Source: Paracoccaceae bacterium (GTDB lineage Bacteria > Pseudomonadota > Alphaproteobacteria > Rhodobacterales > Rhodobacteraceae). From it: 33,752 nucleotides of DNA. Position numbers and translations under genes: made by a program. The DNA is taken from assembly GCA_027351005.1 (NCBI GenBank), contig DAIEJF010000270.1:1-33752 (forward strand), read 5' to 3'. The first letter of the stretch is position 1, and every line of letters starts with the position of its first letter. The notes beneath the pieces were generated by a model. It had not been told where the DNA came from, searched no databases, and saw nothing but the letters and a program-made list of their open reading frames with translations. Of the stretch, positions 15,138 to 23,645 are shown piece after piece.

Positions 15138-18100
15138 CTATTCGGCCGGAACCGCCTCGGCCCCTTCGCTCAGCGGGTGGGGCAGGTGGATCAGCATCTC
15201 CTTCGGGCAGACCTGAAGGAAATTGGCCCTCTCTGCCGCCCAGTCGGCCAGGATCGCGGCGGCCTTGCGGCTGCCGGTTTCCCGGGCGTGCCGTTCGACC
15301 AGCGCCTTCAGCTCGGCCTCCCAATGCGGGTGGCTGACGGCGCAGGTCACCAGCGTCTCGCCGTTGATGAAGTCTTCGGCCACGCCGTCGGGATCATAAA
15401 GGTAGGCCATCCCCCCGGTCATCCCGGCGCCGAAGTTGGCGCCGATGCTGCCCAGGATCACCGCCACCCCGCCGGTCATGTATTCGCAGCCGTTCGATCC
15501 GCAGCCCTCGATCACCACCTTGGCGCCCGAATTGCGCACGGCGAACCGCTCGCCCGCCCGTCCCGCGGCAAAGAGGTGCCCGGCGGTGGCGCCATAGAGC
15601 ACCGTGTTGCCGATGATCGTGTTCCGGCTGGCCTCCAGCGGCGAGGACATCTGCGGCCGTACCACGATCAGCCCGCCCGACAGACCCTTGCCGACATAGT
15701 CGTTCGCGTCGCCCTGAACCTCGAGCTTCAGGCCGTTCACCGCGAAGGCGCCCAGGGACTGCCCGCAGGACCCGGTCAGCTTGACCGTCAGGTGGTCGGG
15801 TTGCAGGCTGTTGTTCATCCCGAACCGCTTGACGATATGGCTTGAGGCCCGCGTTCCTATGGTGCGCAGCGTGTTGCGGACCGCGTAGGACAGCTGCATC
15901 TTCTCGCCATCCTCGAAGAAGCGGTGGCCGTCCTTGATGATCTCGGCATCCAGCGTGTCGGGCACCGCGTTGCGGGGCTTCGACCGGTCGTAGCGGATCT
16001 TCTGCGCGCCATCGACGGTGATCAGCAGCGGATTCAGGTCCAGGTCATCAAGATGCGCCGAGCCGCGCGACACCTGCGTCAGCAGGTCGGCCCGGCCGAT
16101 GATGTCATCCATCGTCCGCGCGCCGATCGAGGCCAGGATCTCCCGCACCTCCTGTGCGTAGAAGGTGATGAGGTTCACCACCTTGTCGGCGGTGCCGGTG
16201 AACTTGGCCCGCAGCGCCTCGTTCTGGGTGCAGACGCCCACCGGGCAGGTGTTCGACTGGCACTGGCGCACCATGATGCACCCCATCGCGATCAGCGCCG
16301 CGGTGCCGATGCCGTATTCCTCGGCGCCCATCATCGCGGCGATGATGATGTCGCGGCCCGTGCGCAGCCCGCCATCGGTGCGCAGCGTGATCCGCTCGCG
16401 CAGGTTGTTCATCGCCAGCACCTGATGCGCCTCGGTCAGGCCCATCTCCCACGGCAGGCCCGCGTATTTGATCGAGGTGGCCGGGCTGGCCCCGGTGCCG
16501 CCGTTGTGGCCCGAGATCAGGATCACGTCGGCCTTGGCCTTGGCCACCCCCGCCGCGATCGTGCCCACGCCCGATGACGACACGAGCTTCACCGTGACCT
16601 TGGCGCGCGGGTTGATCTGCTTGAGGTCATAGATCAGCTGCGCCAGATCCTCGATCGAGTAGATGTCGTGGTGCGGCGGCGGCGAGATCAGCGTGACGCC
16701 CGGCGTCGAATGGCGCAGCCGCGCGATCAGCTTGGTCACCTTCAGGCCGGGCAACTGGCCGCCCTCGCCGGGCTTGGCGCCCTGTGCCACCTTGATTTCA
16801 AGCTCTTCGCAGGCGTTGAGATATTCCGCCGTCACGCCGAAGCGGCCGCTGGCCACCTGCTTGATCTTGGCCGAAGGGTTGTCGCCATTCGGCTCGGGCG
16901 TGAAATGCGCCGGATCTTCGCCGCCCTCGCCCGAATCCGACTTCGCGCCGATCCGGTTCATGGCGATGTTCAGGGTCTTGTGCGCCTCGGGGCCAAGCGC
17001 CCCCAGGCTCATGCCCGGCGTCACGAACCGCTTGCGGATCGAGGTGATGCTTTCGACCTCTTCGATCGGCACCGGCTTGCCCAGCGGCTTGATGTCCAGC
17101 AGGTCGCGCAGGTGGATGGGCGGATTGGCCCGCATGGCGGCCGAATACTGCTGCCACAGGTCATAGCTCGCCCGGTCGCACGCCGCCTGAAGCATGTGCA
17201 TCGTCTGCGCTTCCCAGGCGTGCTTTTCGCCCGAGCGGCGGGCCTTGTAGAAGCCGCCGATGGGCAACACGTCGCTGCCGCCCTTCCAGGCGCTGGCGTG
17301 GATCTCTTCCAGCTTCATCTGGATGCCGTGCAGGCCGATGCCGGAAATGCGGCTGTGCATTCCGGGGAAGTATTCGGCGACCATCGCGCGCGACAGTCCC
17401 ACCGCCTCGAAATTCAGCCCGCCGCGATAGGACGAGATGACCGAGATCCCCATCTTCGACATGATCTTCAGAAGGCCCGCGTCGATGGCCGCGCGGTACC
17501 GGCGCATCCCGTCTTCCAGCGTGCCGTCCAGCAGGCCGCGGCGGATGCGGTCTGCGATGCTGTCTTCGGCCAGATAGGCGTTCACCGTGGTGGCGCCGCA
17601 ACCGATCAGCACCGCGAAGTAATGCGGGTCGATGCATTCGGCCGAACGCACATTGACGCTGGTGAAGGTGCGCAGCCCCTTGCGCGTCAGCCAGGAATGC
17701 ACGGCCGAGGTGGCCAGAATCATCGGCATCGGCACCTTGGACGGCCCCTGATGTTCATCCGTCAGCACCAGATGACCCGCGCCCGAGCGCACGGCATCCT
17801 CTGCCTCGGCGCGGATGCGTTCCAGCCCCAGCCGCAGGGCATCGGGCTCGCCCCCCACCGGGAAGGTGCAGTCGATGAAGGCCACGTTGCCGCCGAACTG
17901 GCGCGACATGACCACGAATTCCGCGTTGGCGATGAACGGGCTTTCCAGCACCAGGATCTCGGTCTGGCTGCTGTCTTCATCCAGCACGTTCTTCAGGTTG
18001 CCAAAGCGGGTCTTCAGGCTCATCACCCGGCTTTCGCGCAACGAGTCGATCGGCGGGTTCGTCACCTGGCTGAAGTTCTGCCGGAAGAAGTGGCTCAGCG

Positions 18101-19676
18101 GGCGGTACTGGTTCGACAGCACCGCGGCGGGCGTGTCGTCGCCCATGCTGGCCACCATTTCCTTGCCGTCCTCGGCCATCGGCGCCAGAACCTGTTCCAG
18201 GTCTTCCAGCGAATAGCCGGCCGCGATCTGGCGGCGGCGCAGATCGGCGCCGTCGAACATCGGCGCTTCGGGCACGTCGCGCAAGAGCGCGTTCAGGTCC
18301 ACGACCTTCTCGATCCATTCGGCATAGGGCTGCGCCGCGGCCAGGCGATCCTTCATCGCGCGGTCGTGGTACAGCTTGCCGTCGCGCATATCCACGGCGA
18401 TCATCTGCCCCGGCCCCAGCGCGCCCTTCTCGCGGATCGTGCTTTCGTCCACCGGCACCATCCCGGCTTCCGACCCGGCAATCAGCATGCCGTCGCCGGT
18501 GACCACATAGCGCATCGGGCGCAACCCGTTGCGGTCAAGCCCGCCGCAGACCCACCGGCCGTCGGTCATCGCCAGCGCGGCGGGGCCGTCCCAGGGTTCC
18601 ATCACCGCGTTGCAATAGGCGTACATGTCCGCCCAGGCCTTCGGCATGTCGGTCGTGGTCTTCGACCAGGCTTCCGGCACCAGCATCGTCTTGGCCATCG
18701 GGGCGGAACGGCCCGCACGCACCATCACCTCGAACACGGCGTCGAGCGCCCCCGAATCCGACGTGCCCGCCGGGATGATCGGCTTGATGTCCTCGGCCAT
18801 CTCGCCGAACGTGCTCGAGGCCATGCGGATCTCGTGGCTCCGCATCCAGTTCACGTTGCCCTTCAGCGTGTTGATCTCGCCGTTATGGGCCAGCATGCGG
18901 AACGGCTGGGCAAGCGACCATTGCGGGAAGGTGTTGGTGCTGTAGCGCTGGTGGTAGATGCAGAACGCGCTTTCGAAGCGTTCGTCCATCAGGTCGGGGT
19001 AGAACACCGCGACCTGCTCGGCCAGCATCATGCCCTTGTAGATGATCGACCGGCAGGACAGCGAGCAGACATAGAGCCCGTTGATCTGGCTGGCGATCGC
19101 CGCCTTCTCGATCCGGCGGCGGATGATGTAGAGTTCGCGCTCGAAGGTTTCTTCGTCCACGCCCTTGTCGTTGCGGATCAGGATCTGCTCGATCTCGGGC
19201 CGGGTGGCATTGGCCTTCTCGCCCAGCACCTCGGTGTTCACCGGAACGTGGCGCCAGCCGTAGATGTAATGACCCATCCGCAGCACTTCGGTCTCGACGA
19301 TGGTCCGGCAGCGTTCCTGCGCGCCGAAATCCGTGCGCGGCAGGAAGATCTGGCCGACGGCGATCAGCTTGCCCATGTCGGGCTCGTGCCCGGTGCGACG
19401 GATCTGGTCGTAGAAGAACGGCACCGGGATCTGCACATGGATGCCCGCGCCGTCGCCCGTCTTGCCGTCGGCGTCGACCGCGCCGCGGTGCCATACGGCC
19501 TTCAGCGCGTCGATACCGTTCTGCACCACCTTGCGGCTGGGCTTGCCCGATATGGCAACGACAAGCCCGACCCCGCACGAAGAGTGTTCGTCCTCGCTCC
19601 GGTAAAGCGAGTGGTCGTTCATGTAGGCGCGCTTGGCTTCCTCGGCGGTAACCCAGGCTTCGTCATACGTCGTCAT
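15138..19676 (-). CDS. gltB: Glutamate synthase (NADPH) large subunit
   Basis: The protein is 1512 aa from ATG 19676 (AAAGGGTGAGCAAG upstream); the track start at 19769 runs into the gap. It transfers the glutamine amide to 2-oxoglutarate, giving two glutamates. Cys34 in HSSCGVGLVVAI is the N-terminal nucleophile exposed after removal of a propeptide of about 33 residues. The amidotransferase domain is followed by the central domain, then the FMN-binding synthase domain with SPPPHHDIYSIEDLAQLIYDLK and LISGHNGGTGASP. The [3Fe-4S] cysteines are in CIMVRQCQSNTCPVGVC. The C-terminal beta-helix (GTRASSHIV, GSCGQSLGAFAVNGLKLEVQGDANDYVGKGLSGG) channels ammonia. It is separated from gltD by a gene for a secreted protein. 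Confidence 0.98.
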   Translation of the reverse strand: MTTYDEAWVTAEEAKRAYMNDHSLYRSEDEHSSCGVGLVVAISGKPSRKVVQNGIDALKAVWHRGAVDADGKTGDGAGIHVQIPVPFFYDQIRRTGHEPDMGKLIAVGQIFLPRTDFGAQERCRTIVETEVLRMGHYIYGWRHVPVNTEVLGEKANATRPEIEQILIRNDKGVDEETFERELYIIRRRIEKAAIASQINGLYVCSLSCRSIIYKGMMLAEQVAVFYPDLMDERFESAFCIYHQRYSTNTFPQWSLAQPFRMLAHNGEINTLKGNVNWMRSHEIRMASSTFGEMAEDIKPIIPAGTSDSGALDAVFEVMVRAGRSAPMAKTMLVPEAWSKTTTDMPKAWADMYAYCNAVMEPWDGPAALAMTDGRWVCGGLDRNGLRPMRYVVTGDGMLIAGSEAGMVPVDESTIREKGALGPGQMIAVDMRDGKLYHDRAMKDRLAAAQPYAEWIEKVVDLNALLRDVPEAPMFDGADLRRRQIAAGYSLEDLEQVLAPMAEDGKEMVASMGDDTPAAVLSNQYRPLSHFFRQNFSQVTNPPIDSLRESRVMSLKTRFGNLKNVLDEDSSQTEILVLESPFIANAEFVVMSRQFGGNVAFIDCTFPVGGEPDALRLGLERIRAEAEDAVRSGAGHLVLTDEHQGPSKVPMPMILATSAVHSWLTRKGLRTFTSVNVRSAECIDPHYFAVLIGCGATTVNAYLAEDSIADRIRRGLLDGTLEDGMRRYRAAIDAGLLKIMSKMGISVISSYRGGLNFEAVGLSRAMVAEYFPGMHSRISGIGLHGIQMKLEEIHASAWKGGSDVLPIGGFYKARRSGEKHAWEAQTMHMLQAACDRASYDLWQQYSAAMRANPPIHLRDLLDIKPLGKPVPIEEVESITSIRKRFVTPGMSLGALGPEAHKTLNIAMNRIGAKSDSGEGGEDPAHFTPEPNGDNPSAKIKQVASGRFGVTAEYLNACEELEIKVAQGAKPGEGGQLPGLKVTKLIARLRHSTPGVTLISPPPHHDIYSIEDLAQLIYDLKQINPRAKVTVKLVSSSGVGTIAAGVAKAKADVILISGHNGGTGASPATSIKYAGLPWEMGLTEAHQVLAMNNLRERITLRTDGGLRTGRDIIIAAMMGAEEYGIGTAALIAMGCIMVRQCQSNTCPVGVCTQNEALRAKFTGTADKVVNLITFYAQEVREILASIGARTMDDIIGRADLLTQVSRGSAHLDDLDLNPLLITVDGAQKIRYDRSKPRNAVPDTLDAEIIKDGHRFFEDGEKMQLSYAVRNTLRTIGTRASSHIVKRFGMNNSLQPDHLTVKLTGSCGQSLGAFAVNGLKLEVQGDANDYVGKGLSGGLIVVRPQMSSPLEASRNTIIGNTVLYGATAGHLFAAGRAGERFAVRNSGAKVVIEGCGSNGCEYMTGGVAVILGSIGANFGAGMTGGMAYLYDPDGVAEDFINGETLVTCAVSHPHWEAELKALVERHARETGSRKAAAILADWAAERANFLQVCPKEMLIHLPHPLSEGAEAVPAE

Positions 19677-19698
19677 CTTGCTCACCCTTTCCGAAGAA

Positions 19699-19715
19699 GC
19701 CCGGCGCCGCCGGGC
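19699..19715 (-). terminator. Hairpin between the secreted protein gene and gltB
   Basis: GCCCGGC-GGC-GCCGGGC on the minus strand is a perfect 7-bp stem followed by TTCTTC, about 23 bp ahead of the gltB ATG and 43 bp behind the upstream gene's stop. It may partially terminate or attenuate read-through into gltB, or shape its leader. The T-run is broken, so full termination is doubtful. Confidence 0.4.
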
Positions 19716-19758
19716 AGTCTGTCCGCGCCGTGGCGTGCCGCCCGGCCCGTTGTGGCCT

Positions 19759-20532
19759 TCATCCCGCACGCCCCATGGCCGTCGAGGCCACTAATGGGAA
19801 GACGGGCCCCTGCGGCGGCAGCACCAGTTGCGATTCCACCGAATTGCAGTCGAATTCCGGGGTCATCGAGCCGAAGCCCTTCTGCCCGGGCTGGCTCATC
19901 ACCACCGGCGAATTGTCGAACGGCGTCTTGCCGGTCTCGTCTTCCCAGGTGCCCGCCCCGGCCAGGAACAGCCGCCAGTTCCGGCTGATCCACTCATGCC
20001 CCTTGGAATGCCACACCTGGTTGCCCTTGTCGTCCTTGGCGGTGGTGTCGAACTCGCTCTGTTCCAGCGTCACGCCGTTGACCACCCGCTTGACGCCGGT
20101 CAGCTTGTCGTAGCCGGTGACATGGGTCACCTTGCCCTGATCGGTCGCGGTGCTGAAGTCGTAGCTGTCGATCCCCTTGGCCAGCAGTTCGCTGAACGAG
20201 GCCGGGTTCGGCGCGTGGGGCCGGAGCGTTTCATGCGTGCCCGCGGCCAGGTCGTAGGTCTCGATCCACTGGGTTTCGGTATCGATCTTGCTGACGAAGA
20301 ACGGCCCGTTCTGGTTGAAATCCACGCGCCACTTGTCGCCCTTGGGATCGGCGTTGCAGGTGTAATGGTTCGACACCAGGCAGCCATGCATCTGCACGGT
20401 CAGGAACAGCGAGCAGCCCTTGGGCGGGGTGAAGGTTTCGGCCGCCTGCGCAGGCCGCAGCGGCAGGGCCGCCCCGAGGGCGACACCCGCGGCCAGCACC
20501 AGCCGCCGCATCGTGATTGTCTGTTCCGCCAT
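19759..20532 (-). CDS. Exported protein of unknown function between gltD and gltB
   Basis: The protein is 257 aa from ATG 20532, with AGGAGGG seven bases upstream, an excellent site; the track start at 20559 is earlier. Residues 1-31 (MAEQTITMRRLVLAAGVALGA...RPAQA) form a signal peptide with an AXA cleavage site, so the product is periplasmic or secreted. The mature part has GCSLFLTVQMHGCLVSNHYTCNADP, a cysteine-containing start, then WRVDFNQNGPFFVSKIDTETQWIETYD, repeated Thr/Lys/Asp-rich strands, WHSKGHEWISRNWRLFLAG and a C-terminal EFDCNS. I do not recognise a named domain; the strand pattern suggests an all-beta protein, and the cysteines could pair in the periplasm. Nothing in it suggests a role in glutamate synthesis despite its place. 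Confidence 0.75.
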   Translation of the reverse strand: MAEQTITMRRLVLAAGVALGAALPLRPAQAAETFTPPKGCSLFLTVQMHGCLVSNHYTCNADPKGDKWRVDFNQNGPFFVSKIDTETQWIETYDLAAGTHETLRPHAPNPASFSELLAKGIDSYDFSTATDQGKVTHVTGYDKLTGVKRVVNGVTLEQSEFDTTAKDDKGNQVWHSKGHEWISRNWRLFLAGAGTWEDETGKTPFDNSPVVMSQPGQKGFGSMTPEFDCNSVESQLVLPPQGPVFPLVASTAMGRAG

Positions 20533-20611
20533 CTGTCTGCCCTCCTGAAAGGTCAGCACCGCTGTCTTGTCAGTTTCGGTGCACCGGCGCCCAGCCTACA
20601 GGGGTCGATGC

Positions 20612-20645
20612 CAAACCGGTGTCACTTCGATGCGATATCGGTTTG
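20612..20645. promoter_or_regulatory. Inverted repeat between gltD and the exported protein gene
   Basis: CAAACCG (20612-20618) and CGGTTTG (20639-20645) form a perfect 7-bp inverted repeat 20 bases apart, just behind the gltD stop. No T-run follows on the minus strand, so it looks more like an operator or a processing hairpin than a terminator. A TAGGCT on the minus strand near 20595 could be a -10 for the downstream gene. Confidence 0.3.
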
Positions 20646-20657
20646 CGCCGTTACCGC

Positions 20658-22091
20658 CTATTCCGCCGCCACCACGGCGGGCTGCGCCAGATAATCCATG
20701 ATCGCATCCTCCGCCTCGCGGCCGTCGCGGATCGCCCAGACCACCAGGCTTGCCCCGCGCACGATGTCGCCTGCCGCGAACACGCCGGGCAGGCTGGTCG
20801 CGTGGCTGCGGAAATCGGCCTTGACCGTGCCCCAGCGGGTGACCGTCAGGGCAGGGGCCTGCCAGTCGGCGGGCAGGTCTTCCGGCTCGAACCCCAGCGC
20901 CATGATGACCAGTTCGGCCGGTTCCACATAATCCGCGCCTTCGATGATCTCGGGCACCTGGCGCCCGCTGCTGTCGGGCTCGCCCAGCCGCATGCGCTGT
21001 ACCATCACGCCATCGACCGGGCTGCCGGTGAAGCCTTTCGGCGCCGAAAGCCAGACGAATTCCACGCCCTCTTCCTCGGCGTTCTGCACCTCGCGCTGGC
21101 TGCCGGGCATGTTGGCCCGGTCGCGGCGATAGAGGCACTTCACGCTGGTGGCGCCCTGCCGGATCGCCGTGCGCACGCAGTCCATCGCGGTGTCGCCGCC
21201 GCCGATCACCACAACCCGCTTGCCCGCGGCGTTCAGTTCGCCCGAATCGAAGGCGGGCACCTCGTCGCCAAAGCTCTGGCGGTTCGAGGCGGTCAGATAG
21301 TCGAGCGCCTTGACGATCCCGCCCGCACCCACGCCCGGCGCCTTGATGTCGCGCGCCTTGTAGACGCCGGTCGCAATCAGCACCGCGTCATGCTGGCCGC
21401 GGATCGCGTCGAAGCTGAGATCCACGCCCACGTTGCACTTCATCACGAACTGGACGCCTGCAGCCTCGAGTTGGTCGATCCGCTGCATCACCACCGGCTT
21501 TTCCAGTTTGAATCCGGGGATGCCGTAGGTCAGCAGCCCTCCCGCCCGGTCGTAGCGGTCATAGACCGTCACCTGCACGCCCTTGCGGCGCAGCACATCC
21601 GCCGCCGCAAGCCCGGCAGGCCCCGCGCCGATGATGCCCACGCTTTCCGCCCGCTCTTCCACGGGGCGGATCGGCTTCACCCAGCCTTCCTGCCAGGCAA
21701 GATCGGTCAGGTACTTTTCGACCGAACCGATAGTCACCGTGCCGTGGCCGGACTGTTCGATGACGCAGTTGCCCTCGCACAGGCGGTCCTGCGGGCAGAT
21801 GCGCCCGCAGATCTCGGGGAAGGTGTTGGTGGCCTGGCTGACCTCGTAGGCTTCCTGCAGCCGCCCCATTGCGGTCAGCCGCAGCCAGTCGGGGATGTTG
21901 TTGTGCAGCGGGCAGTGGCTTTGGCAAAAGGGCACGCCGCACTGGCTGCACCGCCCGGCCTGTTCGGCCGCCTTGGCCGCGGCGAATTCCCGGTAAATCT
22001 CGTGGAAATCCTTGGCGCGCAGGTCGGCGGGGCGCTTCTCGGGCATTTCCTTCGCCAGGGTGACGAATTGGAGCATGCGTTCCTTGGCCAT
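20658..22091 (-). CDS. gltD: Glutamate synthase (NADPH) small subunit
   Basis: The protein is 477 aa from ATG 22091 with GGGAGG upstream. It passes electrons from NADPH through FAD and two [4Fe-4S] clusters to GltB. The N-terminal cluster cysteines are in CSQCGVPFCQSHCPLHN and CGRICPQDRLCEGNC. FAD binding is shown by GIIGAGPAGLAAADVLRRKG and the late GVFAAGDIVRGASLVVWAIRDGR. NADPH binding is shown by VVVIGGGDTAMDC. Length is normal. It is the first gene of the gltD/unknown/gltB block and is preceded by an AT-rich structured leader. Confidence 0.98.
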   Translation of the reverse strand: MAKERMLQFVTLAKEMPEKRPADLRAKDFHEIYREFAAAKAAEQAGRCSQCGVPFCQSHCPLHNNIPDWLRLTAMGRLQEAYEVSQATNTFPEICGRICPQDRLCEGNCVIEQSGHGTVTIGSVEKYLTDLAWQEGWVKPIRPVEERAESVGIIGAGPAGLAAADVLRRKGVQVTVYDRYDRAGGLLTYGIPGFKLEKPVVMQRIDQLEAAGVQFVMKCNVGVDLSFDAIRGQHDAVLIATGVYKARDIKAPGVGAGGIVKALDYLTASNRQSFGDEVPAFDSGELNAAGKRVVVIGGGDTAMDCVRTAIRQGATSVKCLYRRDRANMPGSQREVQNAEEEGVEFVWLSAPKGFTGSPVDGVMVQRMRLGEPDSSGRQVPEIIEGADYVEPAELVIMALGFEPEDLPADWQAPALTVTRWGTVKADFRSHATSLPGVFAAGDIVRGASLVVWAIRDGREAEDAIMDYLAQPAVVAAE

Positions 22092-22161
22092 GGCGGTGCC
22101 TCCCTGCGGGATTTTGTTCGGCGGCCTTCATAAGACAGGGGGGATCGGATGAAAAGTCAGC

Positions 22162-22238
22162 CTTACTTACCTAAATACGCATTTCCGCCCGCAGGGCGCG
22201 AAAAAAGGCAATTCTCTCTCGAAAAATAGGTAAGCAAG
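22162..22238 (-). promoter_or_regulatory. Long stem-loop/inverted repeat in the gltD leader
   Basis: On the minus strand CTTGCTTACCTA (22238-22227) and TAGGTAAGTAAG (22173-22162) can pair over 12 positions, with one G-U wobble in RNA. They enclose 53 bases that contain a second hairpin, CGCCC-TGC-GGGCG. The outer stem is followed by GCTGACTTTT. It could be a paired operator, an attenuator-like leader structure or a small palindromic mobile repeat. Its location about 70 bp before gltD favours regulation. Confidence 0.45.
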
Positions 22239-22246
22239 TATTCCAT
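22163..22246 (-). CDS. Possible 27-aa leader peptide upstream of gltD
   Basis: ATG 22246 opens a 27-codon frame (MEYLLTYFSRENCLFSRPAG, then GNAYLGK) that ends with TAA at 22163. It covers the whole stem-loop: the left arm encodes YLLTY and the stop lies in the right arm. Codon use includes rare-looking TTA, TTT and AGA, unlike the neighbouring genes. No convincing ribosome site precedes it (GGGGG about 12 bases away). A real translated leader is possible but unproven. Confidence 0.2.
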   Translation of the reverse strand: MEYLLTYFSRENCLFSRPAGGNAYLGK

Positions 22247-22328
22247 ATATCGCGAAACCCCCTGTTTTTCTGCATGTTCCGGGGACGGCAGCGGGCTGAT
22301 TCGCGATGGCGTCCGGGCCGAAAATGCA

Positions 22329-22352
22329 AACGGGGCGCCGAAGCACCCCGTT
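22329..22352 (-). terminator. Terminator with UUCG tetraloop behind the NDUFA9-like gene
   Basis: On the minus strand AACGGGGTGC-TTCG-GCGCCCCGTT forms a 10-bp stem (one T-G pair) capped by the very stable TTCG loop and followed by TGCATTTT. It lies about 40 bases behind the stop of the NDUFA9-like gene and should end that transcript before the gltD promoter region. Confidence 0.75.
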
Positions 22353-22392
22353 CTTGCGGGCCAGCCCGCGGGTCTGTGCCAAAGACGCGCGC

Positions 22393-23379
22393 TCAGGTGC
22401 GCCGCAGGTTCTTGGCCGATTCCTTGATCGCGTTGTATTGCCCGGCCGGGCGGAAGCGCCACAGATACTCGGGCAGCACCGCCTCCATCGGGGTGGGCGT
22501 GATCCCAAGGTCGGCAAGCCCCTTCGCCCCCGGCGCAACCACGTTGTCACGCTTGAGGTTGCGCACCTGGTCCATCGTCAGGACGGTATTGGCGATAAGC
22601 CCCAGCGAAACGGCCTGCACCACATCCAGAACGCCCGCCATGATCGAGCCGACCCAGAATGGCACACCCAGCACAAGGCGGCGGCGCTTGATCACGGCCA
22701 GCATCTCGACCATCAGTTCGCGGAAGCTGCGCACGTCCGGCCCGCCAAGCTCGTAGACACCGGGGGCCGCCTGGCCCAGCACCGCCTTGACTGCAGCCTG
22801 CGCCACGTCATCGACATAGACAGGCTGGAACTTGGTGCCCGCGCCCACCACGGGCAAAATCGGCCCCTTGGTCGCCATGGCGCCGAAGCGGTTGAAGAAG
22901 CCGTCCTCGTTGCCGAAGATGATCGACGGCCGCAGGATCACCGCGCCCGGAAAGGCCGCCAGCACCGCCGCCTCGCCTGCCGCCTTGCTGCGGGCATAGT
23001 GGCTGTCCGACTCGGCCGAGGCGCCGATCGCCGAAATCTGGACCAGCGTCGCCGCGCCCTGCTCGGCCGCGATGCGGGCGACCCGGGCCGCGCCATCAGC
23101 CTGCACGGAATCGAAGGTGTTGCGCCCCGATGGCGCAAGGATGCCGACGCAGTTCACCACCGCATCCGCCCCATGCACCGCTGCCCTGACCGAGGCATCG
23201 TCACGGATGTTGCAGGCCACCGGCTCGACCTGCCCGACAACACCGTAGGGCCGTACGAAAATCGCCTCGTTCGGGCGGCGGACGGCCACGCGCACACGCC
23301 AGCCCTCCTTGGCCATGCGGCGCGCGATATAGCGGCCGACAAAGCCGGACCCGCCGATGATCGTGACCAGTTTCGACAT
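22393..23379 (-). CDS. NDUFA9-like NAD(P)H-binding protein (atypical SDR, complex I NDUFA9 subunit family)
   Basis: The protein is 328 aa from ATG 23379, preceded by GGAGG; the track start at 23646 wrongly reads back through the tRNA gene. The N-terminal motif KLVTIIGGSGFVGRYIARRM binds the dinucleotide. Later blocks are VNCVGILAPSGRNTFDSVQADGAARVARIA, LVQISAIGA, YARSKAAGEAAV with the SDR Tyr/Lys pair, LRPSIIFGNEDGFFNRF and FQPVYVDDVAQA. This is the bacterial relative of the mitochondrial complex I accessory subunit NDUFA9 common in alphaproteobacteria. Whether it binds complex I here is unknown; no nuo genes are nearby. A strong terminator follows. Confidence 0.88.
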   Translation of the reverse strand: MSKLVTIIGGSGFVGRYIARRMAKEGWRVRVAVRRPNEAIFVRPYGVVGQVEPVACNIRDDASVRAAVHGADAVVNCVGILAPSGRNTFDSVQADGAARVARIAAEQGAATLVQISAIGASAESDSHYARSKAAGEAAVLAAFPGAVILRPSIIFGNEDGFFNRFGAMATKGPILPVVGAGTKFQPVYVDDVAQAAVKAVLGQAAPGVYELGGPDVRSFRELMVEMLAVIKRRRLVLGVPFWVGSIMAGVLDVVQAVSLGLIANTVLTMDQVRNLKRDNVVAPGAKGLADLGITPTPMEAVLPEYLWRFRPAGQYNAIKESAKNLRRT

Positions 23380-23502
23380 GACGCCAGACCTCCGTAACCG
23401 TGGGAGCGCATGGAAATGCTGCTGTTGCATAGCCCTCCGGGCCACCACGCTCAAGCGCGGAATCGCGGCCCGGAAAATGCGCGAAAATCGTCTGAAGCCC
23501 TG

Positions 23503-23531
23503 TTGACACTCCCGATGCTGCTGGGTAAACC
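23503..23531 (+). promoter_or_regulatory. Sigma-70 promoter of the tRNA-Leu gene
   Basis: A consensus -35 TTGACA (23503-23508), a 17-bp spacer and TAAACC (23526-23531) lie 16 bp before the first base of the mature tRNA, which places the transcription start just ahead of it. Confidence 0.65.
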
Positions 23532-23546
23532 CCGCCCCACGACATC

Positions 23547-23631
23547 GCCCAGATGGCGGAATTGGTAGACGCGCTGGTTTCAGGTACCAGTGCCGCAAGG
23601 CGTGGAGGTTCGAGTCCTCTTCTGGGCACCA
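23547..23631 (+). tRNA. tRNA-Leu (anticodon CAG)
   Basis: The 85-base sequence folds as a class II tRNA. The acceptor stem pairs GCCCAGA with TCTGGGC and ends in ACCA, with CCA encoded. The D arm contains GGTAGAC, and the anticodon stem CTGGT/ACCAG has loop TTCAGGT, giving anticodon CAG at 23581-23583, which reads CTG, the dominant leucine codon in this GC-rich genome. A long variable arm (TGCCGCAAGGCG) and the T loop TTCGAGT are typical of tRNA-Leu. ORF-track frames through here (23553..23792, 23201..23632) are spurious. Confidence 0.97.
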
Positions 23632-23645
23632 ATGCTTCGGCAGCA

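Larger units (their letters stand above)
22092..22392. other. 301-bp AT-rich intergenic region upstream of gltD
   Basis: This region lies between the gltD start and the stop of the NDUFA9-like gene. From 22150 to 22260 it is markedly AT-rich compared with the rest of the window. It holds a 12-bp inverted repeat, a possible 27-codon ORF and, nearer the upstream gene, a terminator (all listed separately). I could not find a confident -35/-10 pair for gltD; the promoter is probably within the AT-rich block. Confidence 0.5.

Noticed and set aside
16668-19988. 1106-aa plus-strand ORF opposite gltB
   Set aside because: It is antisense to a full-length gltB with all motifs. Its text is His/Arg/Ala/Gly-rich with no domain, as expected from the mirrored codon bias of GC-rich DNA.
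22167-22550. 127-aa and 99-aa minus-strand ORFs upstream of gltD
   Set aside because: They begin inside the NDUFA9-like gene out of frame and cross its terminator; only the short 27-codon part was kept, as a low-confidence leader.
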